Assembly: GCA_041447245.1 (NCBI GenBank)
Contig: JBGMEA010000015.1
Span: 36,556-100,555, forward strand
Direction: 5' to 3'
Origin: JBGMEA01 sp041447245
GTDB taxonomy: Bacteria > Bacillota > Clostridia > Eubacteriales > Anaerofustaceae
DNA: 64,000 nt
This document shows positions 8,886 through 17,353 of the stretch, piece after piece. The notes under the pieces were generated by a model that saw only the letters and a list, made by a program, of their open reading frames with translations, did not search any database and was not told the DNA's origin. Each line of letters opens with the position of its first letter. The first letter of the stretch is position 1. Position numbers and translations under genes: made by a program.

Positions 8886-8914
8886 TTGTCGGGATTCTTC
8901 CTCGGTGATATACT
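8886..8914 (+). promoter_or_regulatory. Sigma-A type promoter for the DUF5058 pair
   Basis: TTGTCG (8886-8891), 17-base spacer, TATACT (8909-8914), 47 bases before the gene start. Confidence 0.55.
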
Positions 8915-8961
8915 GAATTCAATATACTATTTGATTCAATTCTATGATCCGGAGGAAAATT

Positions 8962-9690
8962 ATGTTTGATCCGAACAGCGGATTTTTATATCTGATCGTA
9001 GGTATCGTTATCACGTTCGTGATTGCCGAATCGATTTATTTTTTGAGAAAAGCTTGGAAGCAGGCAAAAAAACTGGGGATAAAAACCGAAGTCCTGAAAA
9101 AAACGGTGATCTCGAGCGCGGTGTTTACCATCGCACCTGCCGTAGCGATTTTGCTCGGCGTGATCGCACTGTCCAAGGCGCTGGGGCTTCCGTTCCCGTG
9201 GCTGAGACTCTCGGTGATCGGCGCGCTCACCTACGAAACAACGGCGGCGGCGACGGCGGCATCGGTGCAGGGTTATACCCTGTCAAATCTGATCACGGAC
9301 GGGCAGGTGTTCACCGCCATAGCCTGGGTCATGACCATCGGCATCATGCTCAGTCCGATTGCGGTGACGTTATTCGCGAAAAAGATTGAAAGCGGCGTGA
9401 TGAGCATCCGCACCAAAGACGAGAAATGGGGCGAGATATTCATGAGCGCGCTGTTTCTCGGCATGATCTCGGCGTTTCTCGGCGTCGTATTCGCAACGGT
9501 AAACAAAGGGCTCGTCGGATGGATTCCCGTATTCGTTATGATCGCATCCGCGTTGATCATGGCGGTCTGCGGGCTGCTTGTGAAAGCTCTGAAGTGGAAA
9601 TGGATGGAAGATTATGCCCTGCCGATCAGCATGCTCGGCGCCATGGCGCTCTCCATTCCGATTACAAATATCGTCGGCAGTTTGGTGTAA
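8962..9690 (+). CDS. DUF5058 family integral membrane protein
   Basis: The product (242 residues from ATG 8962, five bases after GGAGGA) begins MFDPNSGFLYLIVGIVI and has seven or so hydrophobic helices, with polar turns such as RKAWKQAKKLG. I recognise it as DUF5058-like; no biochemical role is known to me. An ETTAAATAASVQGYTLS stretch between helices is conserved-looking and could line a substrate path. It is followed 9 bases later by another membrane protein, and the pair resembles a two-subunit permease. Substrate unknown. Confidence 0.7.
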   Translation: MFDPNSGFLYLIVGIVITFVIAESIYFLRKAWKQAKKLGIKTEVLKKTVISSAVFTIAPAVAILLGVIALSKALGLPFPWLRLSVIGALTYETTAAATAASVQGYTLSNLITDGQVFTAIAWVMTIGIMLSPIAVTLFAKKIESGVMSIRTKDEKWGEIFMSALFLGMISAFLGVVFATVNKGLVGWIPVFVMIASALIMAVCGLLVKALKWKWMEDYALPISMLGAMALSIPITNIVGSLV

Positions 9691-9699
9691 GGAGGCATA

Positions 9700-10365
9700 A
9701 TGATGAAACAGGAACCATCATACAGAGACAATATTCATAAAGTCGGGCGCATCTGGACAGTCAGCGGGCTGATCATGCTGCTGCTGGTGCCGACTGCCAT
9801 CTGCATCCGCTTCCAGGCATGGCCGGAACTCTCCGCAGTCGCCAAAGGATTGCTCGGCATTATTCCCATTTTCTGGACGGTCGGGGTCATCGAAGTGCTG
9901 ACGTTTGTGCCGATGCTCGGGACGGGAGGGGCATATCTCGGATTTATGACGGGGAATCTTTCCAACCTGAAAGTGCCCTGCGCGCTGAATGCGATGCAGA
10001 ATGCGAAAGTGGAATCCGGCACGGACGAAGGGGAAGTGATTTCCACCATTGCGATTGCGGTGTCTTCTATTGTGACGACCGTCATCATTGCGCTGGGGGT
10101 TCTGCTGCTTGCCCAGATTCAGCCGTTTCTGGAATCCGAAATGATGCAGCCGGCATTCGACAACATTCTGCCCGCGCTCTTCGGGGGACTCGGTGTGGTG
10201 TATATTTCACGCAACTTCAAGATTGCGCTTGTGCCGATGATCTTTATGATCGCTCTGTTCGTGATCGTGCCGTCCATGGCGAGTTCCGTGGGGATACTCG
10301 TGCCGGTGGGCGCGCTCATTGCCATTGGTGTGGCACGTTTGATGTACAAGAAAAATATGCTGTGA
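9700..10365 (+). CDS. Membrane protein partner of DUF5058 protein
   Basis: A 221-residue protein with about five or six hydrophobic segments, starting just after GGAGG. The stretch VEVLTFVPMLGTGGAYLGFMTGNLSNLKVPCALNA between helices is glycine-rich and looks functional. It shares the transcript of the DUF5058 gene and ends before a terminator. I read the two as subunits of one transporter of unknown substrate; this is inference from pairing and topology only. Confidence 0.6.
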   Translation: MMKQEPSYRDNIHKVGRIWTVSGLIMLLLVPTAICIRFQAWPELSAVAKGLLGIIPIFWTVGVIEVLTFVPMLGTGGAYLGFMTGNLSNLKVPCALNAMQNAKVESGTDEGEVISTIAIAVSSIVTTVIIALGVLLLAQIQPFLESEMMQPAFDNILPALFGGLGVVYISRNFKIALVPMIFMIALFVIVPSMASSVGILVPVGALIAIGVARLMYKKNML

Positions 10366-10390
10366 GATTGATAAACGAATAGAAAAATGA

Positions 10391-10417
10391 GGAACGCATT
10401 CGGTGTGTTCCTTTTTT
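10391..10417 (+). terminator. Terminator built on the 21-bp palindrome family
   Basis: GGAACGCA and TGTGTTCC arms around TTCGG are followed by T6. Its length and arms match the dispersed GGAACGC-N7-GCGTTCC repeat described elsewhere, so this terminator appears derived from, or ancestral to, that repeat. Confidence 0.65.
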
Positions 10418-10447
10418 ATTGATGGATGATTGCGTGATAATCTACCG

Positions 10448-10468
10448 GGAACGCGTATCACGCGTTCC
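10448..10468. repeat. 21-bp palindromic repeat, copy 1
   Basis: GGAACGC-GTATCAC-GCGTTCC, perfect 7-bp arms (9 if the inner CG pairs are counted). Non-coding, 30 bases after the preceding terminator. Confidence 0.85.
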
Positions 10469-10561
10469 GTGTGATACGAGCCGTATACTCATGAAATGCG
10501 GATGGTTGAGGATTGGTTGGATGTCCGTTGTTTGTAGGGTTATGACTGATTGTTATGTAGT

Positions 10562-10780
10562 CTCGGGACATTCGCCCGAGAGCGAACCCACTTTTTCACA
10601 AAAAGTGGGCAAAAAATACCAAACGATTGCGTCACATGGAATGTCAGCCTACGCAATTCAGACAAACATCGCCTCGGCGCATAATGGGTCGCAGTCCGTT
10701 TAGGTCAGCAGCAATACGAATGTGCTCGGCTCTGTTTGTTGCTGAATTGTTTCGGGCCATTCCGATGCTTGCAATCAAGT
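10562..10780 (+). repeat. Mosaic structured repeat E1
   Basis: Order of parts: GC hairpin CTCGGG/CCCGAG (10562-10580), short hairpin CCCACTTTTT/AAAAAGTGGG (10587-10609), then a long imperfect hairpin. Its nested arms are GATTGC/GCAATC (10625, 10771), GGAATG/CATTCC (10638, 10758) and CAATTCAGACAAACA with TGTTTGTTGCTGAATTG (10654, 10733). No coding potential. Five further copies keep the layout with different paired sequences. Confidence 0.75.
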
Positions 10781-10860
10781 TTGGAACCACCCCACCCGTT
10801 TATATCAAAATATGATGCGCTGATTTTTATTGATGTTGTGGTTTCGGATTTACGATGTAG

Positions 10861-10881
10861 GGAACGCGTATCACGCGTTTC
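10861..10881. repeat. 21-bp palindromic repeat, copy 2
   Basis: GGAACGC-GTATCAC-GCGTTTC; one arm base differs from copy 1. Precedes structured repeat E2. Confidence 0.8.
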
Positions 10882-10947
10882 GTGTGGTGCGTTCGTTGGA
10901 ATATTCATTGGATGTTCGTTGTTTTTATTTTTTAGATTGACCGACAG

Positions 10948-11245
10948 GTATTTGCCGGGTTGCCGGCAGCAACGCGTTATAAGGTGATTCGCTCCGCAAA
11001 CTACGCTCATGAAGGGTACGAAATACCAATCGCGCATGAAGTTGAGTAAGCCCTTCAAAAGCGCGGCAAAAGCTTTACGCTGATGCGCCTCGCGGCATGT
11101 CATCCTTTCGGTTTTGACAAAAATTCCTTCGGCAGAAAATCGTTCGGCAGTCCGTGTAGTTCGGCAGAAACAAAATCTGCTCGGAATTTTTATACCAAAA
11201 CCGTGCGGGTCATGCCATTGCTCAGTCGCATTACGCTTGAGCGCC
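10948..11245 (+). repeat. Mosaic structured repeat E2
   Basis: Begins with a TTGCCGG/CCGGCAG GC hairpin (around 10960-10976), then a diverged spacer without the usual short hairpin, then CAAAAGCTTTACGC and the long hairpin: GATGCG/CGCAT (11082, 11227), GGCATG/CATGCC (11094, 11211) and CGGTTTTGACAAAAATTCC with GGAATTTTTATACCAAAACC (11109, 11183). Same sequence subfamily as E3 and E4. Together 10.4-11.4 kb holds no gene. Confidence 0.75.
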
Positions 11246-11316
11246 GCCCCACCCGTTCGTGGCGGAATGCGGTGGATTGATTTGATTGTTGTTTTGGTTA
11301 TAAATATGCAATGTAG

Positions 11317-11337
11317 GGAACGCGTATCACGCGTTCC
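11317..11337. repeat. 21-bp palindromic repeat, copy 3
   Basis: GGAACGC-GTATCAC-GCGTTCC, identical to copy 1, closing the repeat block after E2. Confidence 0.85.
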
Positions 11338-11384
11338 GTGCCATGTGTTCCGTGTTTTCAATGGAGTTCGGGTTTATGTGAAAT

Positions 11385-11413
11385 AAAAAAGACATGCGCA
11401 AACGACATGTCCT
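11385..11413 (-). terminator. Terminator of the small membrane protein gene
   Basis: GACATG/CATGTC arms with a 9-base loop; minus-strand T-rich tail follows. 20 bases beyond the stop at 11433. Confidence 0.6.
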
Positions 11414-11432
11414 TGATTCCTATTGTTTGGTT

Positions 11433-11867
11433 TTACAGCATCCTTACTCCAAGTGTGGGCAGATTTTTAAGCCGTTTGAAGAAATCCTGCCGATGAGCCA
11501 TATAAGGAGTTACGGTGGTGATTTTCTTTTCTTTCGAATACAGCGCAATGCCGAACAATACGTTTTCGCTCTTGTCAAAATCAGTGTACTCATAGGTTTG
11601 TTTTTTTCCGAAATAGGGAGTGAATTCGACTTTTTCACCCGCTACGATTTTATATCGGAACAGTGTGATGCCATAAACCAGAGCGACGATGCCGAGCCCG
11701 AGAAAGAGAATAATTTCTCCCGTTGAAAAGCTGACCGCTTCTCCCTGAGCGGTGTAAGCTCCGAATAATGCATCATAAGCAGGGAAAAACACCGCGATGG
11801 CGCCGCAAACGAGCAAAATGATGGGGAATGCAATCATATATCGTACGGTTACCGTTTTTTTGTTCAT
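11433..11867 (-). CDS. Small membrane protein, DUF6560/PH-like
   Basis: A 144-residue protein with two N-terminal transmembrane helices (about 10-30 and 48-68) followed by a cytosolic beta-rich half (YKIVAGEKVEFTPYFGKKQTYEYTDF) that looks like a bacterial PH-type fold. No catalytic residues are evident. It stands alone between a terminator and the divergent YibE/F gene. The family name is a loose resemblance only. Confidence 0.55.
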   Translation of the reverse strand: MNKKTVTVRYMIAFPIILLVCGAIAVFFPAYDALFGAYTAQGEAVSFSTGEIILFLGLGIVALVYGITLFRYKIVAGEKVEFTPYFGKKQTYEYTDFDKSENVLFGIALYSKEKKITTVTPYMAHRQDFFKRLKNLPTLGVRML

Positions 11868-11977
11868 AAGTCCTCCGAACAGTTTTTCCTATTGTAGCAG
11901 ATATGAGATGTGTTTGCAACGAAACTTTGAATTCGCAGCGAGGGATGGATGCAACGGAGTGTGCTGTGTGCGTACGG

Positions 11978-12006
11978 TTGACCCGGATTTCACATTCTGA
12001 TATAAT
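11978..12006 (+). promoter_or_regulatory. Sigma-A type promoter for the YibE/F gene
   Basis: TTGACC (11978-11983), 17-base spacer, TATAAT (12001-12006). A GTTAG/CTAAC inverted repeat lies just downstream in the leader. Confidence 0.75.
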
Positions 12007-12064
12007 CATTTTCGTTAGACATGCCTAACTGATCACAAAATAAATGCGAATCAGGAGACATTCT

Positions 12065-13228
12065 TTGAAGACGAAAAAAAAGAAATCACATAAAAAAACA
12101 TTGATTTATGCGGTAACCATTGTGCTGTCCGTTATGTATATTGTGCTCGGCAATCGCCTTGTAACCGGGAAAACCGCGTATTCCGGAGAAGGAAACTATG
12201 GATACTATCTCAACGCTCGGGTGACGGAACTTTTGGATCAAACCGAAAATATCGATGTGCTGGGTTCGAATGACGGATATGATGTTCGATTTCGGGCAAT
12301 TGTACTGACGGGCGAGAACAAGGGAAAAACCGTCACCGCGGTAAAAACCTATGACAGTTTTGCCGATACAAAAGGGGAGAACGATATTGCGGTGGGGGAC
12401 AAGGTGATCCTCTACAGCGACGCAATGACCAATACGCAGGATTGGATTTTCATGGCGTATTCCAGAATGTCGGTGCTTCTGATCGTTGCGGCTGCGTTCC
12501 TTGTGCTGTTGGTTCTGTTCGGACAGCGCAAAGGATTGAATACAATCGTTTCGTTGATTTTTACCATACTGGCAATTTTTGCCGTGTTGGTTCCTGCGAT
12601 TCTGAGCGGTTACAATATTTATCTCAGTTCGATCATTACCTGTATCTATATCTGTGTGATGTCGCTTTTGATCATCAACGGTGCCGATGAAAAGAGTATG
12701 ACGGCGATATTCGGCTGTCTCGGCGGAATCGCTTTTTCCGGGCTGCTGATGCTGGTGCTTGATCGGTTCCTGCATCTGACGGGCGTTACGAGCGAAGAGT
12801 CGGTTTATCTGATCAGTCTGAATACGGATAATCCGATTGACCTGAAAGCCATTGTGTTCGGAGCGATTCTGATCGGTGCCATCGGAGCGATTATGGACGT
12901 GGCGATGTCGATTGCTTCCTCTTTGTATGAAGTGGCTTCGAGTTCCAGAGATCCGGGGTTTGCTGCTCTGCTTCGTTCGGGGTTTGAAATCGGAAAAGAT
13001 ATGATGGGTACGATGACCAATACCCTGATCTTGGCTTACATCGGAAGCTCTCTGGCGCTTGTGCTGCTTTTGGTCGCCTACAATACGCCGCTGATTTATC
13101 TGTTCAATCGCGAAATGATTGTGGTCGAAATTCTGCAGGCATTGATCGGAAGTTTGGGCATTCTGTTTACCATTCCTCTCACCTCATTGATCGGTGCACG
13201 GCTGTATGCCAACCTGCACCGCGCGTAA
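12065..13228 (+). CDS. YibE/F family membrane protein
   Basis: About 387 residues: a lysine-rich N-terminus, one helix (about 14-32), an extracytoplasmic OB-like segment with RFRAIVLTGENKGKTVTAVKTYDSF and VGDKVILYSD, then about seven helices (from residue ~135). VRFRAIVLTGENKG plus the multi-helix second half marks the YibE/F family, whose function is unresolved. The TTG at 12065 is preferred because AGGAG lies 7 bases before it; an ATG at 12044 in the same frame lacks such a site. Single-gene unit with its own promoter and terminator. Confidence 0.8.
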   Translation: MKTKKKKSHKKTLIYAVTIVLSVMYIVLGNRLVTGKTAYSGEGNYGYYLNARVTELLDQTENIDVLGSNDGYDVRFRAIVLTGENKGKTVTAVKTYDSFADTKGENDIAVGDKVILYSDAMTNTQDWIFMAYSRMSVLLIVAAAFLVLLVLFGQRKGLNTIVSLIFTILAIFAVLVPAILSGYNIYLSSIITCIYICVMSLLIINGADEKSMTAIFGCLGGIAFSGLLMLVLDRFLHLTGVTSEESVYLISLNTDNPIDLKAIVFGAILIGAIGAIMDVAMSIASSLYEVASSSRDPGFAALLRSGFEIGKDMMGTMTNTLILAYIGSSLALVLLLVAYNTPLIYLFNREMIVVEILQALIGSLGILFTIPLTSLIGARLYANLHRA

Positions 13229-13279
13229 CGGAAGGGCTGTTTTTACTTCAAACGAGTCAGGATAAAGGATATACAAATA

Positions 13280-13318
13280 AAAAAATGCATTATCTCCTCA
13301 AATTTTGATGCATTTTTT
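13280..13318. terminator. Bidirectional terminator
   Basis: Perfect AAAAAATGCAT / ATGCATTTTTT arms with a 17-base loop between convergent genes. Confidence 0.75.
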
Positions 13319-13326
13319 TATGGAAA

Positions 13327-14120
13327 TTATGAAATTTTCATTTTGCTCACATTCGGAACGGACAGCGGTTTGCCTGTGATCCAATCACGGATGATGCGGT
13401 TCAATTCATCCTGTGCTGCCCACGGAATATTGTTTGTACAGCCTTGCATGAGGATTGCTTCGGAATACGGCACCGATTTGCAGATCAGCCGCATTTCCGC
13501 AAAGATCTGATCCGGTTCGTCTTCTCCGCAGATGCATAGACAGGGAGCAAAACAGTCCTCCGTGATGTCGGCGGGAGTATTTTGCCTCAGCGCATGCAGC
13601 ATGGCGGCGAATCGTTCGCAAAATCCCGATACGGGTTGGGCAGGGGTATGCGGAGAAGGAATATCGAAATAACTTCGTTCCGCCCATCGCTTGACTGTCG
13701 CATTGTCCGCTCGGTAGGTAATGCCCTGTTCTCGTATGCGTCGAGCAGCATGGAAGAAGCGGAGCTCAGCGATTTTGATGGCGGGCTGATAAGCGTGGCG
13801 CTGATGCATCGTTCCGGATAACGTGCCAACAGCTCCATTATGAGTGCCGCTCCGAAAGAAAATCCGACCAGATGAGCCTGCCCTTCGAACGATACACTGC
13901 TTATGAGATCGGCGACGGAATCCGCAGCGGATTCGAAGCAGAATTTTGTCGGAGGGTCTTCCATGCAATCGACGGAAAAAGTCGGCGCGATGCAGTGATA
14001 GTCTTTGAGTGACTCTATCTGAGGCTGCCACATCTGTGCACTCAGTCCTTCTCCGTGCAGAAACACGATGCAGGGTGCATCTGCGCTTCCGAATTGTTGA
14101 TATTGTAATTCCTGCTTCAT
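13327..14120 (-). pseudogene. Frameshifted alpha/beta hydrolase
   Basis: The N-terminal part (from ATG 14120, GGGAG upstream) reads CIVFLHGEGLSAQMWQPQ and LVGFSFGAALIMELLARYPE, the strand and nucleophile elbow (GFSFGA) of an alpha/beta hydrolase. After about SSMLLDAYENRA the sense continues in another frame as GITYRADNATVKRWAERSYFD through to LNRIIRDWI. The shift lies around 13715-13735. Joined, the parts give about 264 residues, normal for the family. Either a real inactivating mutation or a sequencing error. Confidence 0.75.
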
Positions 14121-14147
14121 ATTCTTACTCCCGATATATGGCCGCAC

Positions 14148-14444
14148 ATCCGAAGAGATTTTATTCGAATGTGATTGTATATGTAAATAAATGCATTATG
14201 CAATATTTTAAATATGCATATAAATTGCGTATTCGGCGAAAAAAGACAAAGAAAAAGCGCGAATTCGCGTATTTGGCATTGTCACCGGAATTTTTCGGAA
14301 ACGGTGATTACGCCGTTGTGTCAAACATGGCGGGAGATTCCGATTCCGAACGCAGATAGGATGCGGAACTTTCGGTTGCGGAGGCTGCGAATATAACAGA
14401 CTGCCCGGCGCACTGCCGTTCTGTGCCATGCGGGAGGTTGCCGC
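14148..14444. other. Gene-poor stretch
   Basis: I see no convincing gene, repeat or terminator here; open frames are short and compositionally poor. Confidence 0.5.
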
Positions 14445-14798
14445 CTACAGACTGCTCAAATCGGTGCCATTGGAAAGCACTCCGTTCATATCATCATCGC
14501 TCAGTAATGGACGCAGCATATCGTTGCAGTTCAACTGGATGATTGTCATCCGAGCCTTTGCATAATCAGTCGTATCACGCATCGAAGAAAAGCCAACGGA
14601 ATCGGTGTTGTTCAGGGTTGCGGGCAAAGAAGAAACATCCGAAACAGGATAAGTCTGCTTGGATACCTCCGATTCATTTACTGTATAGACGCTGTTTTTT
14701 AATTCATAAAGCTGATGGGTATTGCCTGATATCAAGCTGACCGTCGTTCCCGTGCTCTGCTCTTCTTTGCCTTTGTTATCGGCAAATTCTCATTCAAA
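14445..14798 (-). pseudogene. Remnant of a secreted or lipoprotein gene
   Basis: An open frame of about 96-110 residues without a good start (only an internal TTG at 14735): it reads STGTTVSLISGNTHQLYELKNSVYTV ... MTIIQLNCNDMLRPLL. Just upstream a second frame reads LNENLP where the first would read NENFAD, suggesting a frameshift near 14787. It lies directly after a terminator with no ribosome-binding site. I do not recognise the protein; it is best read as a decayed fragment. Confidence 0.45.
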
Positions 14799-14822
14799 TT
14801 AAGCGTGTGCCGTTTAAAAAAT

Positions 14823-14847
14823 AAAAAAAGCTGTCGGAATGACAGCT
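14823..14847 (-). terminator. Terminator
   Basis: AGCTGTC/GACAGCT arms with a 5-base loop; on the minus strand T7 follows. 14 bases beyond the gene ending at 14861. Confidence 0.75.
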
Positions 14848-14860
14848 GAATCGATATGGT

Positions 14861-15586
14861 TTATGGTTGGTGCAGCACCTCTTTTGCGCGTTCATAGTCT
14901 TCTTTTCGTTGGATCAGATATCCGTAACGTCTGCCGGTGCGATCCGCAAACGAGATTGCATAGGTGACAGACGGAGTCCTGACATCCGAAATCTCTTCCA
15001 AAGACATCAGTTTTTTTGCGCGGCACTGTCGCAGCATTTCTTCCAGAGAAAGCGTCGTCTGCATTTCCATCAGGGAGGCGACGATGTCTTCGTAACGAGT
15101 TGTCTGTTTTTCGTCGCAGGAGAGTCCCGCATCCTCGATATCGGAAAGCGGCACAGTCAATGCCCAAACTGATTTGTCGGTAAAAAGCAGAGCGTTCTCG
15201 GGGCGTGTTCTGGTTTCTGCACCGAATAATCCAACGCCTGGCGAATTGCCGTATTCCGTCACGTCCGGAATGATCTCGATCAGCGCCTCGTCCTTGATCA
15301 ACGGCACGCTGTCAGGGATCGGTTCGTCCGTTTTTGCAACACAAGACAACGGCACGCGTTTGTAGCTGACTGTTTGCACCGCGATCGCTATGACTGCAAC
15401 CAACACGATTGCTGCGCTGATATACCACGGCAGACCGACGAAAAAGATAACAAGAACGATGAAAAGTAAAAAGACTGAAAACCCGACGGTTTTTCCAAGT
15501 CTGATTCCGCTGCCCGCCGACCCTACGGTTCGTATGGTTCCGGCGAGCCTCCGCGGCCCAGGCTTGTCTGAACTGCCTTCGCTCAT
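14861..15586 (-). CDS. Membrane protein of unknown function
   Basis: Start at 15586 chosen for GGAGGG nine bases upstream; longer in-frame starts at 15637 and 15667 have none. The 241-residue product has a proline/glycine-rich N-terminus, two helices forming a hairpin (about residues 40-78), and a soluble C-terminal half with DIEDAGLSCDEKQTTRYEDIV and SVTYAISFADRTGRRYGYLIQ. The latter resembles a PH-like or DUF-type regulatory fold but cannot be named. Monocistronic. Confidence 0.6.
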   Translation of the reverse strand: MSEGSSDKPGPRRLAGTIRTVGSAGSGIRLGKTVGFSVFLLFIVLVIFFVGLPWYISAAIVLVAVIAIAVQTVSYKRVPLSCVAKTDEPIPDSVPLIKDEALIEIIPDVTEYGNSPGVGLFGAETRTRPENALLFTDKSVWALTVPLSDIEDAGLSCDEKQTTRYEDIVASLMEMQTTLSLEEMLRQCRAKKLMSLEEISDVRTPSVTYAISFADRTGRRYGYLIQRKEDYERAKEVLHQP

Positions 15587-15750
15587 TTCAGGATTCCCTC
15601 CTTCGATTAATGCGTTTTTGATTTCGATTGTTGCCATGTATACGGAAACAGACACAAAATCCCGCATTTGTTATGGAATATTATATAACAGTACGGATTC
15701 GAAAAGCAAGCAATCTCTTGCTTTTTAACATCGCTTCAAAGGAAAATATG

Positions 15751-16152
15751 TCACCGATACGGCGTCTCGCAGGATATACAACTATCCCGATGCATCGAAA
15801 GATGCGCACCGCAAACAGGACAAAGCCAGTGCAGCTCGTCTTCTGCGGCAAACTGTTCCGCTCCTTCCGTTTCAATGCGTTGCAGGTTGGAAAACAGATC
15901 GACGTCATATTTCCGTGCGTATCGTTTGGCAAGCTCTTTGAGGCGTTTGCAGGGGAATGACTCGCATGCGGAACTGCACTGCGACAGACCGAGGGCTTTT
16001 CGCTTTTCGCAGTTTTTGATGATGCAGGCAGCCATGGTTTTGCTTTTGTATCCGTTTTCGATGTTGCATCCGAAGCAGACGTTCTTTTCTCTGAGATGCG
16101 CAATGCAGGCACTGCAGTTCAGCCCGCATGGTGCGATGAGGTTGGGACCCAT
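15751..16152 (-). CDS. DUF3795 cysteine-rich protein
   Basis: 133 residues with the DUF3795 opening IAPCGLNCSACIAHLREKN and further pairs CFGC, CIIKNC, QCSSACESFPCKRL. An extra C-terminal zinc ribbon (CPVCGAH ... CISCETPYR) follows. Cysteine spacing suggests metal binding; function is unknown. It starts from ATG 16152 behind a GGAG-like site (AAAGGAG). Confidence 0.8.
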   Translation of the reverse strand: MGPNLIAPCGLNCSACIAHLREKNVCFGCNIENGYKSKTMAACIIKNCEKRKALGLSQCSSACESFPCKRLKELAKRYARKYDVDLFSNLQRIETEGAEQFAAEDELHWLCPVCGAHLSMHRDSCISCETPYR

Positions 16153-16231
16153 TGTTGCTCTCCTTTTATCCGCAGATAGGGGGTGTTCGGATTACACTGA
16201 TTACGGAATCATCCAAAAAGCGGCACCGAAC

Positions 16232-16258
16232 AAAAAAACCGCCCGCATCGCAGGCAGT
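16232..16258 (-). terminator. Terminator touching the stop codon at 16258
   Basis: Arms ACCGCCCGC / GCAGGCAGT pair with G-U wobbles over a 3-base loop; the minus strand continues into T7. Confidence 0.6.
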
Positions 16259-16815
16259 TACTTATCTTTCGTGATCATAAGCGCGGAAGAATCTTGGGTG
16301 TCGATGACAAAATAATTGTATTTTCCGTAAGTAAAGTTGCTCGTTCCGTACTGCGGATTGTAATTCGAGGTCTGCAGCGACTGAAACTCCGCAGGATCGG
16401 CACTTTTGTCGATGGTCAGCAGCACGCTCTGAATGAGTGCCTGATATTGCGCGGTTTCATCCGTAAGGTCGCCGTCCGAAACAACCGATTTTTTAAAGTA
16501 GACCGTGATGGTCTGCTCTCCGTTTTCCGAAATCGTTACCGCCAAAAACAGCCAGTCCGCGGTTTGCGCGGAATAAGCCTGATAGGAAGTCGAGTCGTAA
16601 GACACATCTTCGGTTCCGAACTCGGAAAGCTGAATGGTCTGACCCTCATCGCTCAGATTGGTGTTGATTCGGGTGCGCAGTCCCTCCAGATTGTAATAGC
16701 GAAATGAAGATAGTCTGCCGTCCATCAGTCGGAAGCCGAGAAAGGTCAGCCCTGCGGCAAGCAACAGGACAAGCAAAATCCAAAATCGTGGTTTGACCGT
16801 AATTTTGCGTTTCAT
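16258..16815 (-). CDS. Membrane-anchored secreted protein of unknown function
   Basis: 185 residues with one N-terminal transmembrane anchor (about 12-29) and an extracytoplasmic domain (YNLEGLRTRINTNLSDEGQTIQLSEFG, WLFLAVTISENGEQTITVYFKK). No motif identifies a function. It is monocistronic, ending in a terminator. Gene ends convergent or tandem with unrelated neighbours give no further hint. Confidence 0.6.
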   Translation of the reverse strand: MKRKITVKPRFWILLVLLLAAGLTFLGFRLMDGRLSSFRYYNLEGLRTRINTNLSDEGQTIQLSEFGTEDVSYDSTSYQAYSAQTADWLFLAVTISENGEQTITVYFKKSVVSDGDLTDETAQYQALIQSVLLTIDKSADPAEFQSLQTSNYNPQYGTSNFTYGKYNYFVIDTQDSSALMITKDK

Positions 16816-16942
16816 TTTCCGCCTCGCGTCAATGATTACTTTTTCTTATCGTATCAAAAATTGTTTAAAAAGTCAAATTTCGGCAAGTCAATCATCAAGA
16901 GTCGGAGGAAAATGTAAGATACGTAGAGTAGCATCCTGCATG

Positions 16943-17353
16943 TTACAGCGGGTGATCCCTCAAAGATGCGGCAAGCTCGGTTATTTTCTGCTCGATTATT
17001 GTTATCGTCTGTTCAAACACCTCATCGCTTTTCCCTGTGGGGTCTTCCAGTCCCCAATCCTCCAGCCGCTTGCACGGAAGATACGGGCAGGCCACTCCGC
17101 AGCCCATCGTGACGAGGACATCGATCGGCGGAAGTTCCCGAATATGTTTCGGATGCTGCAGTTGTCTCATGTCGATCCGATAGTCCCGTTGTATGAGACG
17201 TACCGCATCGTCATTGATCCGCTGCGCAGGCTCTGTGCCTGCGGAATATGACTCAAATACATCCGAGGCAAGTTTTCGGCCGAGTGCTTCGGCGATTTGA
17301 CTGCGGCAGGAATTGTGCACGCAGACGAATGCGACTTTTGGTTTGTCATTCAT
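16943..17353 (-). CDS. arsC: Arsenate reductase, thioredoxin-coupled type
   Basis: 136 residues of the low-molecular-weight phosphatase-fold arsenate reductase. The P-loop CVHNSCRSQ carries the nucleophile cysteine (C11) and the CX5R arginine; the redox pair lies in VTMGCGVACPYLPC (about residues 83-92), and the late EDPTGKSDE contains the general-acid aspartate. It reduces As(V) to As(III), which the Acr3 pump just upstream can export. It overlaps acr3 by 8 bases and is the last gene of the ars operon. Confidence 0.9.
   Translation of the reverse strand: MNDKPKVAFVCVHNSCRSQIAEALGRKLASDVFESYSAGTEPAQRINDDAVRLIQRDYRIDMRQLQHPKHIRELPPIDVLVTMGCGVACPYLPCKRLEDWGLEDPTGKSDEVFEQTITIIEQKITELAASLRDHPL

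Noticed and set aside
10419..11386. Several open frames of 60-218 codons on both strands in the first repeat block
   Set aside because: They coincide with the palindromes and structured repeats, lack ribosome-binding sites, and equivalent frames are broken in the other copies.
14009..14359. 116-codon plus-strand frame opposite the frameshifted hydrolase
   Set aside because: Mostly antisense to the hydrolase and biased composition; no ribosome-binding site.
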